DNA from: Desulfobacter sp.
Lineage (GTDB): Bacteria; Desulfobacterota; Desulfobacteria; Desulfobacterales; Desulfobacteraceae
Reading direction: 5' to 3'
NCBI GenBank assembly: GCA_028768525.1
Contig: CP054837.1
Location: forward strand, 1,346,001-1,410,000
DNA length: 64,000 bases
The stretch's first letter is position 1, and every line of letters begins with the position of its first letter. The notes beneath the pieces are model-generated. The model saw nothing but the letters and a program-made list of their open reading frames with translations. It did no database searches and was not told where the DNA came from. Below, in pieces: positions 43,900 through 52,738 of the stretch. A program made the translations under genes and the position numbers.

Positions 43900-44769
43900 T
43901 CAATCCTGGCCGAATTTAAACCCTTTCAGCTTTTTGCCAAGCCCCTGAAGAGTTTTTTCGATATTCTCTTTGTTGATAAATCCCTCTTCACCGGCCTGCC
44001 CCGGAGTGCCGGTCTGGACCTGACTGTTCTGTCCGGTTTGACCCTGCTGCTGTGATGCGGCCTGGGAGGCCTGCACAGGTGGTTTATCGTCATCCCTATT
44101 CCTGTCTCCAAAATCCATGCCCATGGCCGCCATGATATTCTGGACCTTTTTATATCCTTTGGGCAGTATGAATACGCTGTCAGCCGGGGCCCCTTTTTTG
44201 ATATGTCTCATTTCACTGGTATGCCCCTGTTCACTTTGGACTCGCAGGGGCATATCAAATTTATCGCTCTGCCAGATCAGCGTTTTAGTGGTATTTTTCA
44301 TACCGTAAATTTCCGAGGTCATCGTGATTTCCTTTTTGGTGCATTTGTACCCGGAAACCTTTTCCGTGCCCAGTTCCTTTACCTGCTGGGCATTGTTGAA
44401 ATCCCCCATGCCCTTGAAAAAATCTTCATCCTCCTGTGTCGTCTTGTAATACAGTTTTTTATCATGGTTGAAAATATAGTATTCGTTTTTGTCATTAAAG
44501 GAAAACATGGACAGGTTGGCCGCAGGCATATGCGGGTTCATGCCCGCACCGGGCATCCCGTCCATCCGCGTCGCCTTCGGCGTGACATAAAATTTGATGG
44601 TGTTTACTACTTTACCCTCTTTGGACAACTCGACCTGGTCTGCTGTGAAATTATCCACCTTCCCGCCGAACAGGGCGAATGCAGACTCGGCAATGATAAA
44701 AAGAAATAAAAAAATCACTGCCGTAATCAGGATGGGACACCATGTGCCGCCTTTAGGATATGTCTTCAT
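43900..44769 (-). CDS. Exported DUF4412-like protein (second copy)
   Basis: A 289-residue protein. The ATG at 44769 follows GGAGG at 5 bases. The N-terminus contains one long hydrophobic segment (WCPILITAVIFLFLFIIAES then AFA) that serves as signal. The mature part shares the DUF4412 layout with 23223-24134: IKFYVTPKATRMDG, MFSFNDKNEYYIFNHDKKLY, GYKCTKKEITMTSEIYG, PLRVQSE and FILPKGYKKVQ. The tail is Gln-rich and ends in an amphipathic helix with KTLQGLGKKLKGF. It is the last gene of a minus-strand exported cluster. Outer-membrane or periplasmic, function unknown. Confidence 0.75.
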   Translation of the reverse strand: MKTYPKGGTWCPILITAVIFLFLFIIAESAFALFGGKVDNFTADQVELSKEGKVVNTIKFYVTPKATRMDGMPGAGMNPHMPAANLSMFSFNDKNEYYIFNHDKKLYYKTTQEDEDFFKGMGDFNNAQQVKELGTEKVSGYKCTKKEITMTSEIYGMKNTTKTLIWQSDKFDMPLRVQSEQGHTSEMRHIKKGAPADSVFILPKGYKKVQNIMAAMGMDFGDRNRDDDKPPVQASQAASQQQGQTGQNSQVQTGTPGQAGEEGFINKENIEKTLQGLGKKLKGFKFGQD

Positions 44770-44970
44770 GAAAGCCTCCATTATTCAAAAGCCTTGTCTT
44801 TATTATCCTCAAAAATTTGCCCCGGTCACTCATGGAAGACATGGCGCCTGTAACCGGGTCTTTTTAGACCTATACGGGGAAAGGCGCTTCCCACAGTGCG
44901 CAGAGGAAATCTGTACAGGACGCCCCCCGGACAGGCCCGGCCGTCCAGTTCGGGGCAGCAGCACCGGCAC

Positions 44971-45477
44971 TCATTTGCCCCTCATCACCTTGATATTTAC
45001 CTTGAATTCCCCTGTGTTGTGGTACTCATTTTTAAAAGAGCAGTCGTTGATGCCGATGAACAAGGGGCCTCGTTTACCGGTAACCACCCGGCTTCTGCCG
45101 ATGGGGAACATGCCCTGGCTGTCCCGGCCGATCAAAGCGGCATGACTGACCATGCCCATGGGATCCCCGCAGTAACCAAAGTCCATTCCAATATAGTCTT
45201 TCTGATACCACTCCACCTTATACCCGTCCGGGGTCACCCCGGAGTGCCCCTCCCCATTGGAAAAAAAGACCTGGCCCGAGGCATTCACCACCACCTTGTC
45301 AGAGGGCTGGACCACCAATCCGGTACTCTGCCAGGCATTGTCCCCTTTGATCACCATCATCTTTGCATCCACCTTTCCGGCCTGGAGTTTTTTATCTCCG
45401 GCCAGAACAACGGCCTGAAAAGAGGCTGAAATGGTCACCATGACCACCAGCAAGATGCATTTTTCAATCGTTCCCAT
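44971..45477 (-). CDS. Exported LecA/PA-IL-like lectin
   Basis: A 168-residue exported protein. The start at 45477 follows AAAAGGAGGAATTC. Signal peptide MGTIEKCILLVVMVTISASF through VVLAGD. The mature domain matches the galactose-binding PA-IL (LecA) fold in its order of motifs: NAWQSTGLVVQPSDKVVVNA, SGQVFFSNGEGHSGVTPDGY, SHAALIGRDSQGMFPIG, then GPLFIGINDCSFKNEYHNTG and EFKVNI. The IND of the calcium/sugar loop is kept; the following loop differs by one residue from LecA, so sugar choice may differ. Calcium-dependent sugar binding at the surface is inferred. Confidence 0.8.
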   Translation of the reverse strand: MGTIEKCILLVVMVTISASFQAVVLAGDKKLQAGKVDAKMMVIKGDNAWQSTGLVVQPSDKVVVNASGQVFFSNGEGHSGVTPDGYKVEWYQKDYIGMDFGYCGDPMGMVSHAALIGRDSQGMFPIGRSRVVTGKRGPLFIGINDCSFKNEYHNTGEFKVNIKVMRGK

Positions 45478-45503
45478 GAATTCCTCCTTTTCCACGGCCG
45501 GGA

Positions 45504-45899
45504 TCAATTATCCCTGCCGGATCCGATTCTTGCCCTCACCCCGGTGCCTGCTTTTTTATGAACCAGGAGAAAGCAGTCGATTTTTTCTTTCAGGATCATC
45601 ACCGGATCTCCTTTGTGTACATCGGCCCTGAACACCTTTCGGGCAGTTTTTTCATCTCCCACCCGGGTCTGAATCTGCCCTCCCGTGCCCATGGATTCGA
45701 GCACCTTTGCCGGGGCCTCCACGCCGGTTTTCAAATAAAAATCCTGGACATTCACCTCAATGTAAAAATCCTGGACATCGACATTGACGTAGAAATCCTG
45801 GACACCAACATCCATGGCCCGGACTGCCACCGGACTGTACGGGCCTGTGACCAGAAGACCCAGGACAAATATCATGGTTAATTTAACTTTCTCTGCCAT
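45504..45899 (-). CDS. Exported protein with three VQDFY repeats
   Basis: A 131-residue exported protein. The start at 45899 is set by AAGGAGGGAAAGC. The signal is MAEKVKLTMIFVLGLLVTGP followed by VAVRA. Directly after it come three ~10-residue units, VGVQDFYVNV, VDVQDFYIEV and VNVQDFYLKT, then a C-terminal domain (~60-131) with GGQIQTRVGDEKTARKVFRA and GDPVMILKEKIDCFLLV, which looks like a small beta barrel of the SH3 type. Alternating polar and hydrophobic residues in the repeats suggest edge strands for assembly. No family recognised. Confidence 0.65.
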   Translation of the reverse strand: MAEKVKLTMIFVLGLLVTGPYSPVAVRAMDVGVQDFYVNVDVQDFYIEVNVQDFYLKTGVEAPAKVLESMGTGGQIQTRVGDEKTARKVFRADVHKGDPVMILKEKIDCFLLVHKKAGTGVRARIGSGRDN

Positions 45900-46110
45900 G
45901 CTTTCCCTCCTTGTTTTCACCCGAAAAGCCGGGCGCAGTTGCCATGGGAGCCAAGCCGCTGCAGAGGAATGTCCATCGCCGTTCCCCCGCGGCCTGCCTG
46001 GCCGGCATCTCCTTTCCTGTAAATTTGTCACGTCAATTTCTTTTCCTCCTCCACGGTGCACCGTGACGATGCGGTGTGCCACAGAATCATTGTTTTGAGC
46101 GGGTTTTCAG
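45900..46110. other. Intergenic stretch within the exported cluster
   Basis: About 210 bp on the minus strand between the 569-residue gene and the VQDFY gene. The reading frame of the VQDFY gene stays open upstream to 46082, but codon use there is poor and no ribosome site is present, so it is treated as untranslated leader. Confidence 0.4.
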
Positions 46111-47820
46111 TTACTGCCCATACCTGAAATCATCGGCATTGATATGGCCCCAGCCACCGTTGTGCATATCCGAAATAACGATCTGCCCCTGCCCGCCCCG
46201 GTAGGCGGACACATCCCAGGTACGGCGGGTCATGGTTTCCGTATTGCTGCCTGTTTGCGTATAAACGGCCTGGCCGTCAATGACCAGAGAAACCGTCTCC
46301 TTGCCGGGCTGGCTGCCGCCGCCGATAAGAAAACAAATTTTATCCTGCCGGATCTCAAAGGGAACAGAGGTCAGGACCCCGGTGGGCCGGTCCCCCTGGC
46401 GGCCCCCCGGTTTCTCACTGCTGTCTCCCTGGTATTTCTCATAGGTACCGATCCAGAAATCGCCCTGGTGGTGTGACGCCATGCCCTTCCTTCCCCGGGC
46501 CAGGGGATTGTCCCCCCGGGTAGGCTGGAAATCAAAGGCATCTCCTTCTCTGGTCCAGTTGGTGAGATCCCCGGCTTCAAAATCGGAGTTCTCAAACAGC
46601 AGGGACGGATCATGGGGCATTTGGGCTGGCGGGCTCTCAAGCACTGTCTCCCGGGGCTTCAGGGGGGCGCCCCCACCGGCCAATGTAAAGGAAAGCCGTT
46701 CTTTGCCCCACCACGCCATCACCTTTTTACCGGCCGGATCATCCACCAGGTCTGCTCCGGAAGGCGAAAGCCGCGTAAGGCGGTTCATCTCCACGGACAT
46801 GCCGTCCCCACCGGAAAGCGGCCGGGCATCTTCGGCATCAAACATGCGACAGGCCGACACATCAATCAACGCCGTCCCAAGATCGGGGTTCCGGATCAGG
46901 TAATAATGGTCCGCATTTGTCCGGGCCTCAAATACCTCCCATTCAATGGGATCATCATTATAGGTCATATCCGTTGCTGCAGCCTGAACAAATGTTATTC
47001 GGCGATTTTCCTTTACCGGCGGTTCTGTACCGCTGTCTTCTTCCTGAACCGGTGTATGAACCGTTTCAGGTGCCACAACAGGGCCCGGTGCATCTCCCTG
47101 ATCACCTGTCAAGCCTGCCGCTGCCATACCCCCATCCGCTGAAGCACCCGATTCGGTTCGCCACTGTCCCTTTTCATACACAAGGATGCCGTGACCCGGC
47201 CGGACACCCCCGGGATTGAACTCCCATCTGCTGCCGCCCCTGTAAATGAGCTGGCACTGGGTATCGTTCTTTTTGTGTCCGGGAAACCCCAGGCGGGACA
47301 GTTTTTCGGGATCAATGATCCGGACATCCACAAAAGAGACCGGTTCAAACGCCATCTCATAGTGGGCCGCCATACCGGTCTGGGCCATCATGTCGTATTG
47401 TATGGCGCTGTTCCAGGTATATTTGCCTTCTGGTGCCGGCGGCACCTTGTAGGGATAGACCTCATCTGCCCGGGTATTAAGCTGTATCACGATCTCCTGC
47501 CCGCCATCGGGACGGCTCATGGGCTGCAGGCGGACCAGGTAGCGCCCGGTTTCAATACGGGTGGAGGAGGTCCTGTAAGGTCCCTGTCCAAACTTGAAGC
47601 CATACTCCCCAAGAATGGATTGGTCCTGAACCATGCCAAGGGCGGTAAGGTTCACTCCCATCATTCGCCAACCAAGGGAGAGACACCCGATATCCTGATT
47701 GACGAAACCGGCCCACTGCTGTTTTATAGCGGCCTCGGAATCGGTATCGGCTGCTGCACTCTGGCAGAGTGTGGCCACTGCTGCCAGCATCAAAAACAAG
47801 AACATCTTTATCTGCTTCAT
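46111..47820 (-). CDS. Large exported protein with C-terminal carbohydrate-binding-like domain
   Basis: A 569-residue exported protein: signal peptide MKQIKMFLFLMLAAVATLCQ then SAAADT. The first half (~25-220) has WRMMGVNLTALGMVQDQSIL and TGRYLVRLQPMSRPDGGQEI. The last ~160 residues read FENSDFEAGDLTNWTREGDA, ASHHQGDFWIGTYEKYQG, CFLIGGGSQPGKETVSLVID and NADDFRYG, the pattern of a jelly-roll domain found at the ends of glycoside hydrolases and sialidase-like proteins. No catalytic domain is seen. It heads the minus-strand cluster that includes the LecA-like lectin, so sugar or matrix binding is a reasonable inference. Confidence 0.7.
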   Translation of the reverse strand: MKQIKMFLFLMLAAVATLCQSAAADTDSEAAIKQQWAGFVNQDIGCLSLGWRMMGVNLTALGMVQDQSILGEYGFKFGQGPYRTSSTRIETGRYLVRLQPMSRPDGGQEIVIQLNTRADEVYPYKVPPAPEGKYTWNSAIQYDMMAQTGMAAHYEMAFEPVSFVDVRIIDPEKLSRLGFPGHKKNDTQCQLIYRGGSRWEFNPGGVRPGHGILVYEKGQWRTESGASADGGMAAAGLTGDQGDAPGPVVAPETVHTPVQEEDSGTEPPVKENRRITFVQAAATDMTYNDDPIEWEVFEARTNADHYYLIRNPDLGTALIDVSACRMFDAEDARPLSGGDGMSVEMNRLTRLSPSGADLVDDPAGKKVMAWWGKERLSFTLAGGGAPLKPRETVLESPPAQMPHDPSLLFENSDFEAGDLTNWTREGDAFDFQPTRGDNPLARGRKGMASHHQGDFWIGTYEKYQGDSSEKPGGRQGDRPTGVLTSVPFEIRQDKICFLIGGGSQPGKETVSLVIDGQAVYTQTGSNTETMTRRTWDVSAYRGGQGQIVISDMHNGGWGHINADDFRYGQ

Positions 47821-48020
47821 TGTCTGTCTCCTGTTCTTTTATTATATTCAACGGCAAATGGCATGAAACTTCTCAATGCGCTGTGCATACTGTGCATTAA
47901 TGATTCCTGCCCGCAACAAGACACTGGATGAGCTAATTATTTCAATTCGTTAAAATGAAGCCCTGGATCACTGAAAGAATTGGGCCTGAATCAAGATAAA
48001 AAACACATATCACTCCTTGA

Positions 48021-48305
48021 GCAGAAGTAGAAGGAAAAAATCGCGGCGCCTCAGATGACAATTCAAAAATATATAAGATCCATTCAGCGTATACAAAGGC
48101 ACAAGGTTCTGAAAATGCCCTTATAGAACAAAACCAGCGGTCTCTTAATGGAATTAAGGCAAATATGATCAAAATTCAGGCTGCGGTTGAATTCGAACGA
48201 TATATGGAAAAACACAGAGAGCGAACTCAAGAATTTCTCGATTCTATGGTTCCGGAACCGTCCCAAGACGATGTGGGCGGAATGGCTGGCATAAGCGCAA
48301 GGTAA
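48021..48305 (+). CDS. Possible small protein or gene remnant
   Basis: An open plus-strand frame of 94 codons encodes ...NRGASDDNSKIYKIHSAYT, then NALIEQNQRSLNGIKANMIK and IQAAVEFERYMEKHRERTQE before ending GGMAGISAR. It looks like real helical protein with normal composition, but no ATG or GTG occurs before codon 49 (ATG at 48165). Either the start is lost, making it a remnant, or a short 46-residue form is made. It fills the otherwise empty 570-bp gap between two minus-strand genes. Product unknown. Confidence 0.4.
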   Translation, partial: AEVEGKNRGASDDNSKIYKIHSAYTKAQGSENALIEQNQRSLNGIKANMIKIQAAVEFERYMEKHRERTQEFLDSMVPEPSQDDVGGMAGISAR

Positions 48306-48392
48306 GCATATTAAATATTTGGGATGATATATTCCGACGGTCTGACACAAAAGCATATCGCCGCCCCCGGAAAAAGAGGCGGTAGTCCAAAA

Positions 48393-49313
48393 TCAGTGTT
48401 TGGCAGTAAGGCTGGTGGAAAACGCCCTGAATACCTTTGATGAAAATTTGCCCTGGAGGACCTCCTCTTTGATAAGCTGGAGGGAATCAAAGGGGGGCTT
48501 GGCCTTGCGGTAGGGTTTTTCGCTGTAAGTCAGCGGCTCGTAGCAGTCAATCAGGCCGATGAGCTGGCTTTCGTAACAGGCATCGGTCCGGCCGTAGGGA
48601 TAACCGCTGCCGTCGATGCGTTCGTGGTGCTCCTGGGCCACGGTGGCGACCAGGGGATCAAACCCGGGCTGTTTGACCAGCAGGTCACAGCCCTTGGAGG
48701 GGTGGGTGGCGTATTCCTTGAACTCCTTCTCGGTAAGCCGTTTATTCACCTTCAGGATTTTCCGGTCTATTTCGGTGATGCCGATATCGTGGAAAAGGGC
48801 ACACAGGGCCAGGCACTTGATGTCCTCCTCCTTCAATTCATAAAAAAAACCGTACCTGAAGGTAAGCAGCATTACGTTGACGGTGTGCTCGATAACGGTT
48901 GCAGTGGTCGTCTTGATTTTCAGAAGGGTCTCAACTAATTCTGTTTTTGTGGAAAATCCTTTAAACATGAGCTCAATGGTTTCCGGAATCGCGGATAACG
49001 CCTCTGCATTTGCATGCTCAAACGCTTCTTTGATAATCAGGTTCAGGGATGTCCTTATGTTAACCAGATCACTGGATAGGATTTGCTCAGCCAACTGCTG
49101 ATTCAGCTTAACCACAAGCTCTTTGATTGCCGCCCCCTGATCACTCTTTTTGATAAAAAGCTCAGGATGTTTCTTATCACTGAGCCGGGGCGCGTCCAGA
49201 AGGGTACCGGCCTTTTTGTAAAGGACATATGCGCCCTCCTTGGACCTGCAATAAAGGGGGACATCCTTATACAGGTAAATCTGTGATTCCCTGACCCCGA
49301 CGTAATCTTCCAT
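48393..49313 (-). CDS. HD-GYP domain phosphodiesterase
   Basis: A 306-residue cytoplasmic protein. A ~120-residue N-terminal regulatory region without a known fold is followed by an HD-GYP domain with EHTVNVMLLTFRYGF, CALFHDIG (HD), THPSKGCDLL and EHHERIDGSGYP (GYP). All metal ligands and the GYP signature are kept, so it should break down cyclic di-GMP (or cGAMP). With the GEMM-I riboswitch and EAL-HDOD gene at 19-21 kb, the window has several parts of a cyclic dinucleotide network. ATG start at 49313; monocistronic. Confidence 0.92.
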   Translation of the reverse strand: MEDYVGVRESQIYLYKDVPLYCRSKEGAYVLYKKAGTLLDAPRLSDKKHPELFIKKSDQGAAIKELVVKLNQQLAEQILSSDLVNIRTSLNLIIKEAFEHANAEALSAIPETIELMFKGFSTKTELVETLLKIKTTTATVIEHTVNVMLLTFRYGFFYELKEEDIKCLALCALFHDIGITEIDRKILKVNKRLTEKEFKEYATHPSKGCDLLVKQPGFDPLVATVAQEHHERIDGSGYPYGRTDACYESQLIGLIDCYEPLTYSEKPYRKAKPPFDSLQLIKEEVLQGKFSSKVFRAFSTSLTAKH

Positions 49314-49465
49314 AAATCTGCTGATATCTCCAATGGGTTAACTAAAAATTGAGGTCATTATAAACCGCTTAAGTGCAATGTCAATGCACCAGGCGGTTCA
49401 CCTTGACATTAATTCCTGTGAAGTGGTAAGTGAAATCCATGATCTAACTCATAAAAGAGGCATTC

Positions 49466-51310
49466 ATGGATACCCAGAAGACCCCTGAGTCCCATATGGA
49501 CGAACAGCTCTCCGTCCGGAAAATGCAAAAGCGGAATCTCATCTCCCAGTGGGCCTTTGACTGCCGGCCCATCCTGGGCCGGTTCCATCTCTGGCTTGAA
49601 GATGTCCGCATCAATTGGCTCCGTGACGACGCCCGTCCCGGAGCAAAATCCGAAATGATGGATTCCATCTCCTTCACCGACGACCGCACCGAAAGAATGC
49701 TGGCCATGACATCGGCGGTAACGGCGCTGGGCACACGGCTTTTCGGACGGTACGGGGAAGGCCGGGGCCTGTCAAAAAAAGAGTTGAATCTGGTTAAAAA
49801 AGATGCCGACGCCATTTCCGCCTACGCCATGAGCGAAAGCCTCTGGTATCTGAGCCGGACCCTGCCCGAAAACCATGCCATCATGGTCTGCCTGGGGGAA
49901 GGCCTCATGCCCAAGGCAGGGGAAACAGCTGAAATGGGGGCCAATCCCCTCCTGGGATTCGGCCGGGTCTATGCCCGTCCCCAGGTGGCCAAATTTGTGG
50001 AATCCTGTGTGCTGCGCCTGATCAATGACCCCGATTACCTGTGGGTGGATTTCCGGCGGGCCATTACCAAAAAGGATATCACGGTGTGGGGGGCGGCCAT
50101 TGACACCCTTGAAAACACCTCCCGCTTTGCCAAGGGGGAGCCCACCGGCCCCATGAGCGTGTTTCACCTGTTTGACCAGCCCCTGATCATTTCCGACCAG
50201 TACGAAGGCTATGTTGGCTGCCTGCTCCTTCCGGCTACCGTTGTTGAAAAGGCGGCTGAACGGTCCGTGCTGGTCAATTATTTCACCCCCAGGCAAATGG
50301 TCATGGACGCCATAAAAAAGGCCTACCCCGGCATTGAACCGGGCCATGTCCATGTCTGGACCCTCACCGGGGAGCAGCGGCGCACCCGCATCGGGAAACT
50401 CTGGGAAGAATGGGACGCAACCGGGGCCCACCTGGTGGACGGCGGCTGGACCCTGCCCACGGGAATGGCCCCCTTCACCGATTCGGGCACCTACGCCCCC
50501 ACCTTTGCCGTACAGCCCTGGACCGAGGACGACGGCAGCACCCACCTGCTGGTGGTGGACGGTTATGCGGCCTCTGCCGAGGCCATCCAGGCGGCCAGCC
50601 TGGCTAAAATACTGAACCTGGATGTATCTTTAGCCGTACTCTCCTCCAAGTTCAAGCTGGACTGCCATAAGGATGCGGCCGCCATGAAACTGGACCCCGA
50701 CGACAATAACTTTGCCCGGATTCTGGAGGACAGATTCTTTGATGCCGCCGTTGACCCCGAACTGGTGGATATCTACAGGGACAGTATCATCCTGGCCCGC
50801 AACGCAGGAATCCCCCTGGGCCCGCGCACCGTGAGCGCCTCGGATCTCATCGCGGAAAAACACTGGCAGACCCTGGCCACCTCCGGATATATGCTGCCCG
50901 ACCCCTATTCCGGCGCCGACGGGGTGACCCAGATTTCAGAAGACACCTGGGAAGTCACCGTGCGCATGACCTCGGACCACGGCGACAAGCACATCACCTT
51001 TGCCCTGCGCCTGGAAGAACCCGCTGACCAGAGCAAACTGGTTTTCTCTCCGTTGCTGAACCGTTTTTTCAAAGGAGAGGACTATCGGACCCGGGCGGTG
51101 AAAATATCCGACTCCGGCCGGATCCGAAACGAATTGATGACCCTGTGCACCGACGCCCTGGAGCATTTCGGCCCCAAGGTGGTGCTCAGGTTTGACAAAA
51201 TCTCCAAGGCCACCATCACCCTTGAAAAGCAGGAACTGCTCAAGGAAATCCTGGCCTGGTACAAGGAACATTACCCCATATGGTTTGACTGGCTTGAACT
51301 CTCCGCCTGA
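49466..51310 (+). CDS. Unrecognised 614-residue cytoplasmic protein
   Basis: A long soluble protein without signal peptide, membrane segment or motif I can name. The ATG at 49466 follows AGAGG. The N-terminus (~20-60) is helical and aromatic (WAFDCRPILGRFHLWLEDVR), then a region with KKELNLVKKDADAISAYAMS, a middle part with HVHVWTLTGEQRRTRIG, and a C-terminal beta-rich part with WEVTVRMTSDHGDKHITFAL and FDKISKATITLEKQ. Codon use is like its neighbours, so it is an ordinary host gene. An OsmC gene follows 65 bp later. It may be a lineage-specific conserved protein. Confidence 0.75.
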   Translation: MDTQKTPESHMDEQLSVRKMQKRNLISQWAFDCRPILGRFHLWLEDVRINWLRDDARPGAKSEMMDSISFTDDRTERMLAMTSAVTALGTRLFGRYGEGRGLSKKELNLVKKDADAISAYAMSESLWYLSRTLPENHAIMVCLGEGLMPKAGETAEMGANPLLGFGRVYARPQVAKFVESCVLRLINDPDYLWVDFRRAITKKDITVWGAAIDTLENTSRFAKGEPTGPMSVFHLFDQPLIISDQYEGYVGCLLLPATVVEKAAERSVLVNYFTPRQMVMDAIKKAYPGIEPGHVHVWTLTGEQRRTRIGKLWEEWDATGAHLVDGGWTLPTGMAPFTDSGTYAPTFAVQPWTEDDGSTHLLVVDGYAASAEAIQAASLAKILNLDVSLAVLSSKFKLDCHKDAAAMKLDPDDNNFARILEDRFFDAAVDPELVDIYRDSIILARNAGIPLGPRTVSASDLIAEKHWQTLATSGYMLPDPYSGADGVTQISEDTWEVTVRMTSDHGDKHITFALRLEEPADQSKLVFSPLLNRFFKGEDYRTRAVKISDSGRIRNELMTLCTDALEHFGPKVVLRFDKISKATITLEKQELLKEILAWYKEHYPIWFDWLELSA

Positions 51311-51375
51311 TTCCGTGGAACCGGGCCCCGTCAGATTAAGAATCCCCACCAGAATTAATGATAAGGAATTAGATT

Positions 51376-51777
51376 ATGGCACTTGAAGTGATTTTTCCCG
51401 GGAATAAAAAAGTAGATGTAAAGGTCAAGGACTTTCTGATCAAAACCGACCAGAGCAAAAAGAACGATGGGGATGAAACCGCCCCTGAACCCTTTGCCCT
51501 CTTCCTGGCCAGCCTTGCATCCTGTGCCGGCATCTATGCAAAATCCTTCTGTGATACCCGGAAACTGGATTACACCGGAATGAAACTGATGCTCACCCCC
51601 TATTTTAAGAAAGGGCAGAAACACATGGAAAAAATTGAGATCATCCTCCATGTGAACCAGAAATTCCCTGAGAAATATATCAAGGCCGTGATCAAGGCCA
51701 TGGGTGCCTGTGCAGTAAAAAACCAACTCCACCCGGATATCCTGTCAGATATCCAGGTGGCCTACCTGCCTGAGTAA
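51376..51777 (+). CDS. OsmC family protein
   Basis: A 133-residue OsmC/Ohr-type protein. Typical segments: PEPFALFLASLASCAGIYAK with the peroxidatic-type cysteine, SFCDTRKLDYTGMKL with a second cysteine, and a C-terminal ACAVKNQLHPDI (third cysteine). The extra cysteines resemble the C-x-x-G-I-Y-A anaerobe branch, whose substrate is not known; hydroperoxide reduction is the family role. The ATG at 51376 follows AAGGAATTAG. It lies after the 614-residue gene and may share its transcript. Confidence 0.88.
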   Translation: MALEVIFPGNKKVDVKVKDFLIKTDQSKKNDGDETAPEPFALFLASLASCAGIYAKSFCDTRKLDYTGMKLMLTPYFKKGQKHMEKIEIILHVNQKFPEKYIKAVIKAMGACAVKNQLHPDILSDIQVAYLPE

Positions 51778-51815
51778 CCGCCGCCGGGGCCCTGGCCTGA
51801 AATCCAGGGCCTCCG

Positions 51816-52532
51816 TCATATCTGCTTAATATTTTTTTCCCGGTTCATTCGCTCAATACTTAAGATGGCATGTTTTTTCACATTGGTGATATGCCGGCTC
51901 AGCACCTCGGCTGCCCCATCCGCATTTCCTGCGGCAATATGCTCGTAAAGGCGCATATGTTCGTCGTCCACGGTGTCCATGGGCGTCACAAAAAGAATAT
52001 TTCCCCGGTATTTCAGATAAAGCAGGTCAAACAGGAATTTTAATGTATTGATCCGGATCTGGTTGCCCGAGAGTTCGGCCAGAGTCAGGTGAAACTCCAT
52101 ATCCTTGAGAAGCCGGTCCTTGAGAAAGATATCCCGTACCGCGTCCAGATGGTTGTCCAAGGCTTTTTTAAGCCGTTTAAGCCGGGTCTTGGTCATCCTG
52201 GCGACGGTGGCGGGCAGCAGGGAGACCTCAATAAGCTCCCTGAACTCGTAGATTTCGGTGATCTCTTCCAGGCTGATGTTCTCCGTGTAATACCCCCGGT
52301 TGGGTTCATGGCGGACCAGGCCCTGGAACTCCAGCCGCTTGAGGGCCTGGATCACCGGGGTGGTGCTCATGTCCAGCCGCTTGGCCAGATCGCCGTATGA
52401 TATCTTCTGGCCGGGAATGATTTCATTGAGAAAAAACATCCGCCGGATGCCCATATAGGCTTCCTGGGTAAAATCTTCTTTTGTTTTTTTCTTCTTCGCT
52501 GTCGTTTTTTTAGCGGTTCTATTGCTTGTCAT
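51816..52532 (-). CDS. GntR/FCD family regulator
   Basis: A 238-residue regulator. A Lys-rich start (MTSNRTAKKTTAKKKKTKED) is followed by the GntR winged helix (~25-95: ISYGDLAKRLDMSTTPVIQA, LKRLEFQGLVRHEPNRGYY) and an all-helical FCD ligand domain (~100-230) with EFRELIEVSLLPATVAR, DMEFHLTLAELSGN and DEHMRLYEHIAAGNADGA, including the metal-binding Asp and His residues. It is divergent from the 2-oxoacid oxidoreductase genes, whose promoter contains inverted repeats, so it probably controls them in response to an organic acid. Confidence 0.92.
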   Translation of the reverse strand: MTSNRTAKKTTAKKKKTKEDFTQEAYMGIRRMFFLNEIIPGQKISYGDLAKRLDMSTTPVIQALKRLEFQGLVRHEPNRGYYTENISLEEITEIYEFRELIEVSLLPATVARMTKTRLKRLKKALDNHLDAVRDIFLKDRLLKDMEFHLTLAELSGNQIRINTLKFLFDLLYLKYRGNILFVTPMDTVDDEHMRLYEHIAAGNADGAAEVLSRHITNVKKHAILSIERMNREKNIKQI

Positions 52533-52634
52533 ACCGCATAATTATATCAAGGCAATTATAAAATCAATAGGATTCCACTGTATTTCCCCATGAAATATTT
52601 AAAAAAATAGAAAAATATTTTAGTCTCTTACGCC

Positions 52635-52663
52635 TTGACAACTATGGGTTTTACCTGTACACA
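52635..52663 (+). promoter_or_regulatory. Promoter of the 2-oxoacid oxidoreductase operon
   Basis: TTGACA, 17 bases, TACACA: a perfect -35 with a moderate -10, about 75 bp before the coding start. The palindromes at 52642-52716 overlap and follow it. Confidence 0.6.
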
Positions 52664-52716
52664 GAAAATTATTTGATCAGATTTATGATTAAATAACAGA
52701 TTTGATAAACCCATAG
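52642..52716. promoter_or_regulatory. Nested palindromes, probable GntR operator
   Basis: Outer exact pair CTATGGGTTT (52642-52651) and AAACCCATAG (52707-52716). Inner pair TTATTTGATCA (52669-52679) and TGATTAAATAA (52686-52696) with one mismatch and a 6-base centre. The two pairs are nearly concentric and lie over the promoter between the divergent GntR and oxidoreductase genes. Confidence 0.65.
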
Positions 52717-52738
52717 ACATCTTTCAAGGAGAAACCAC

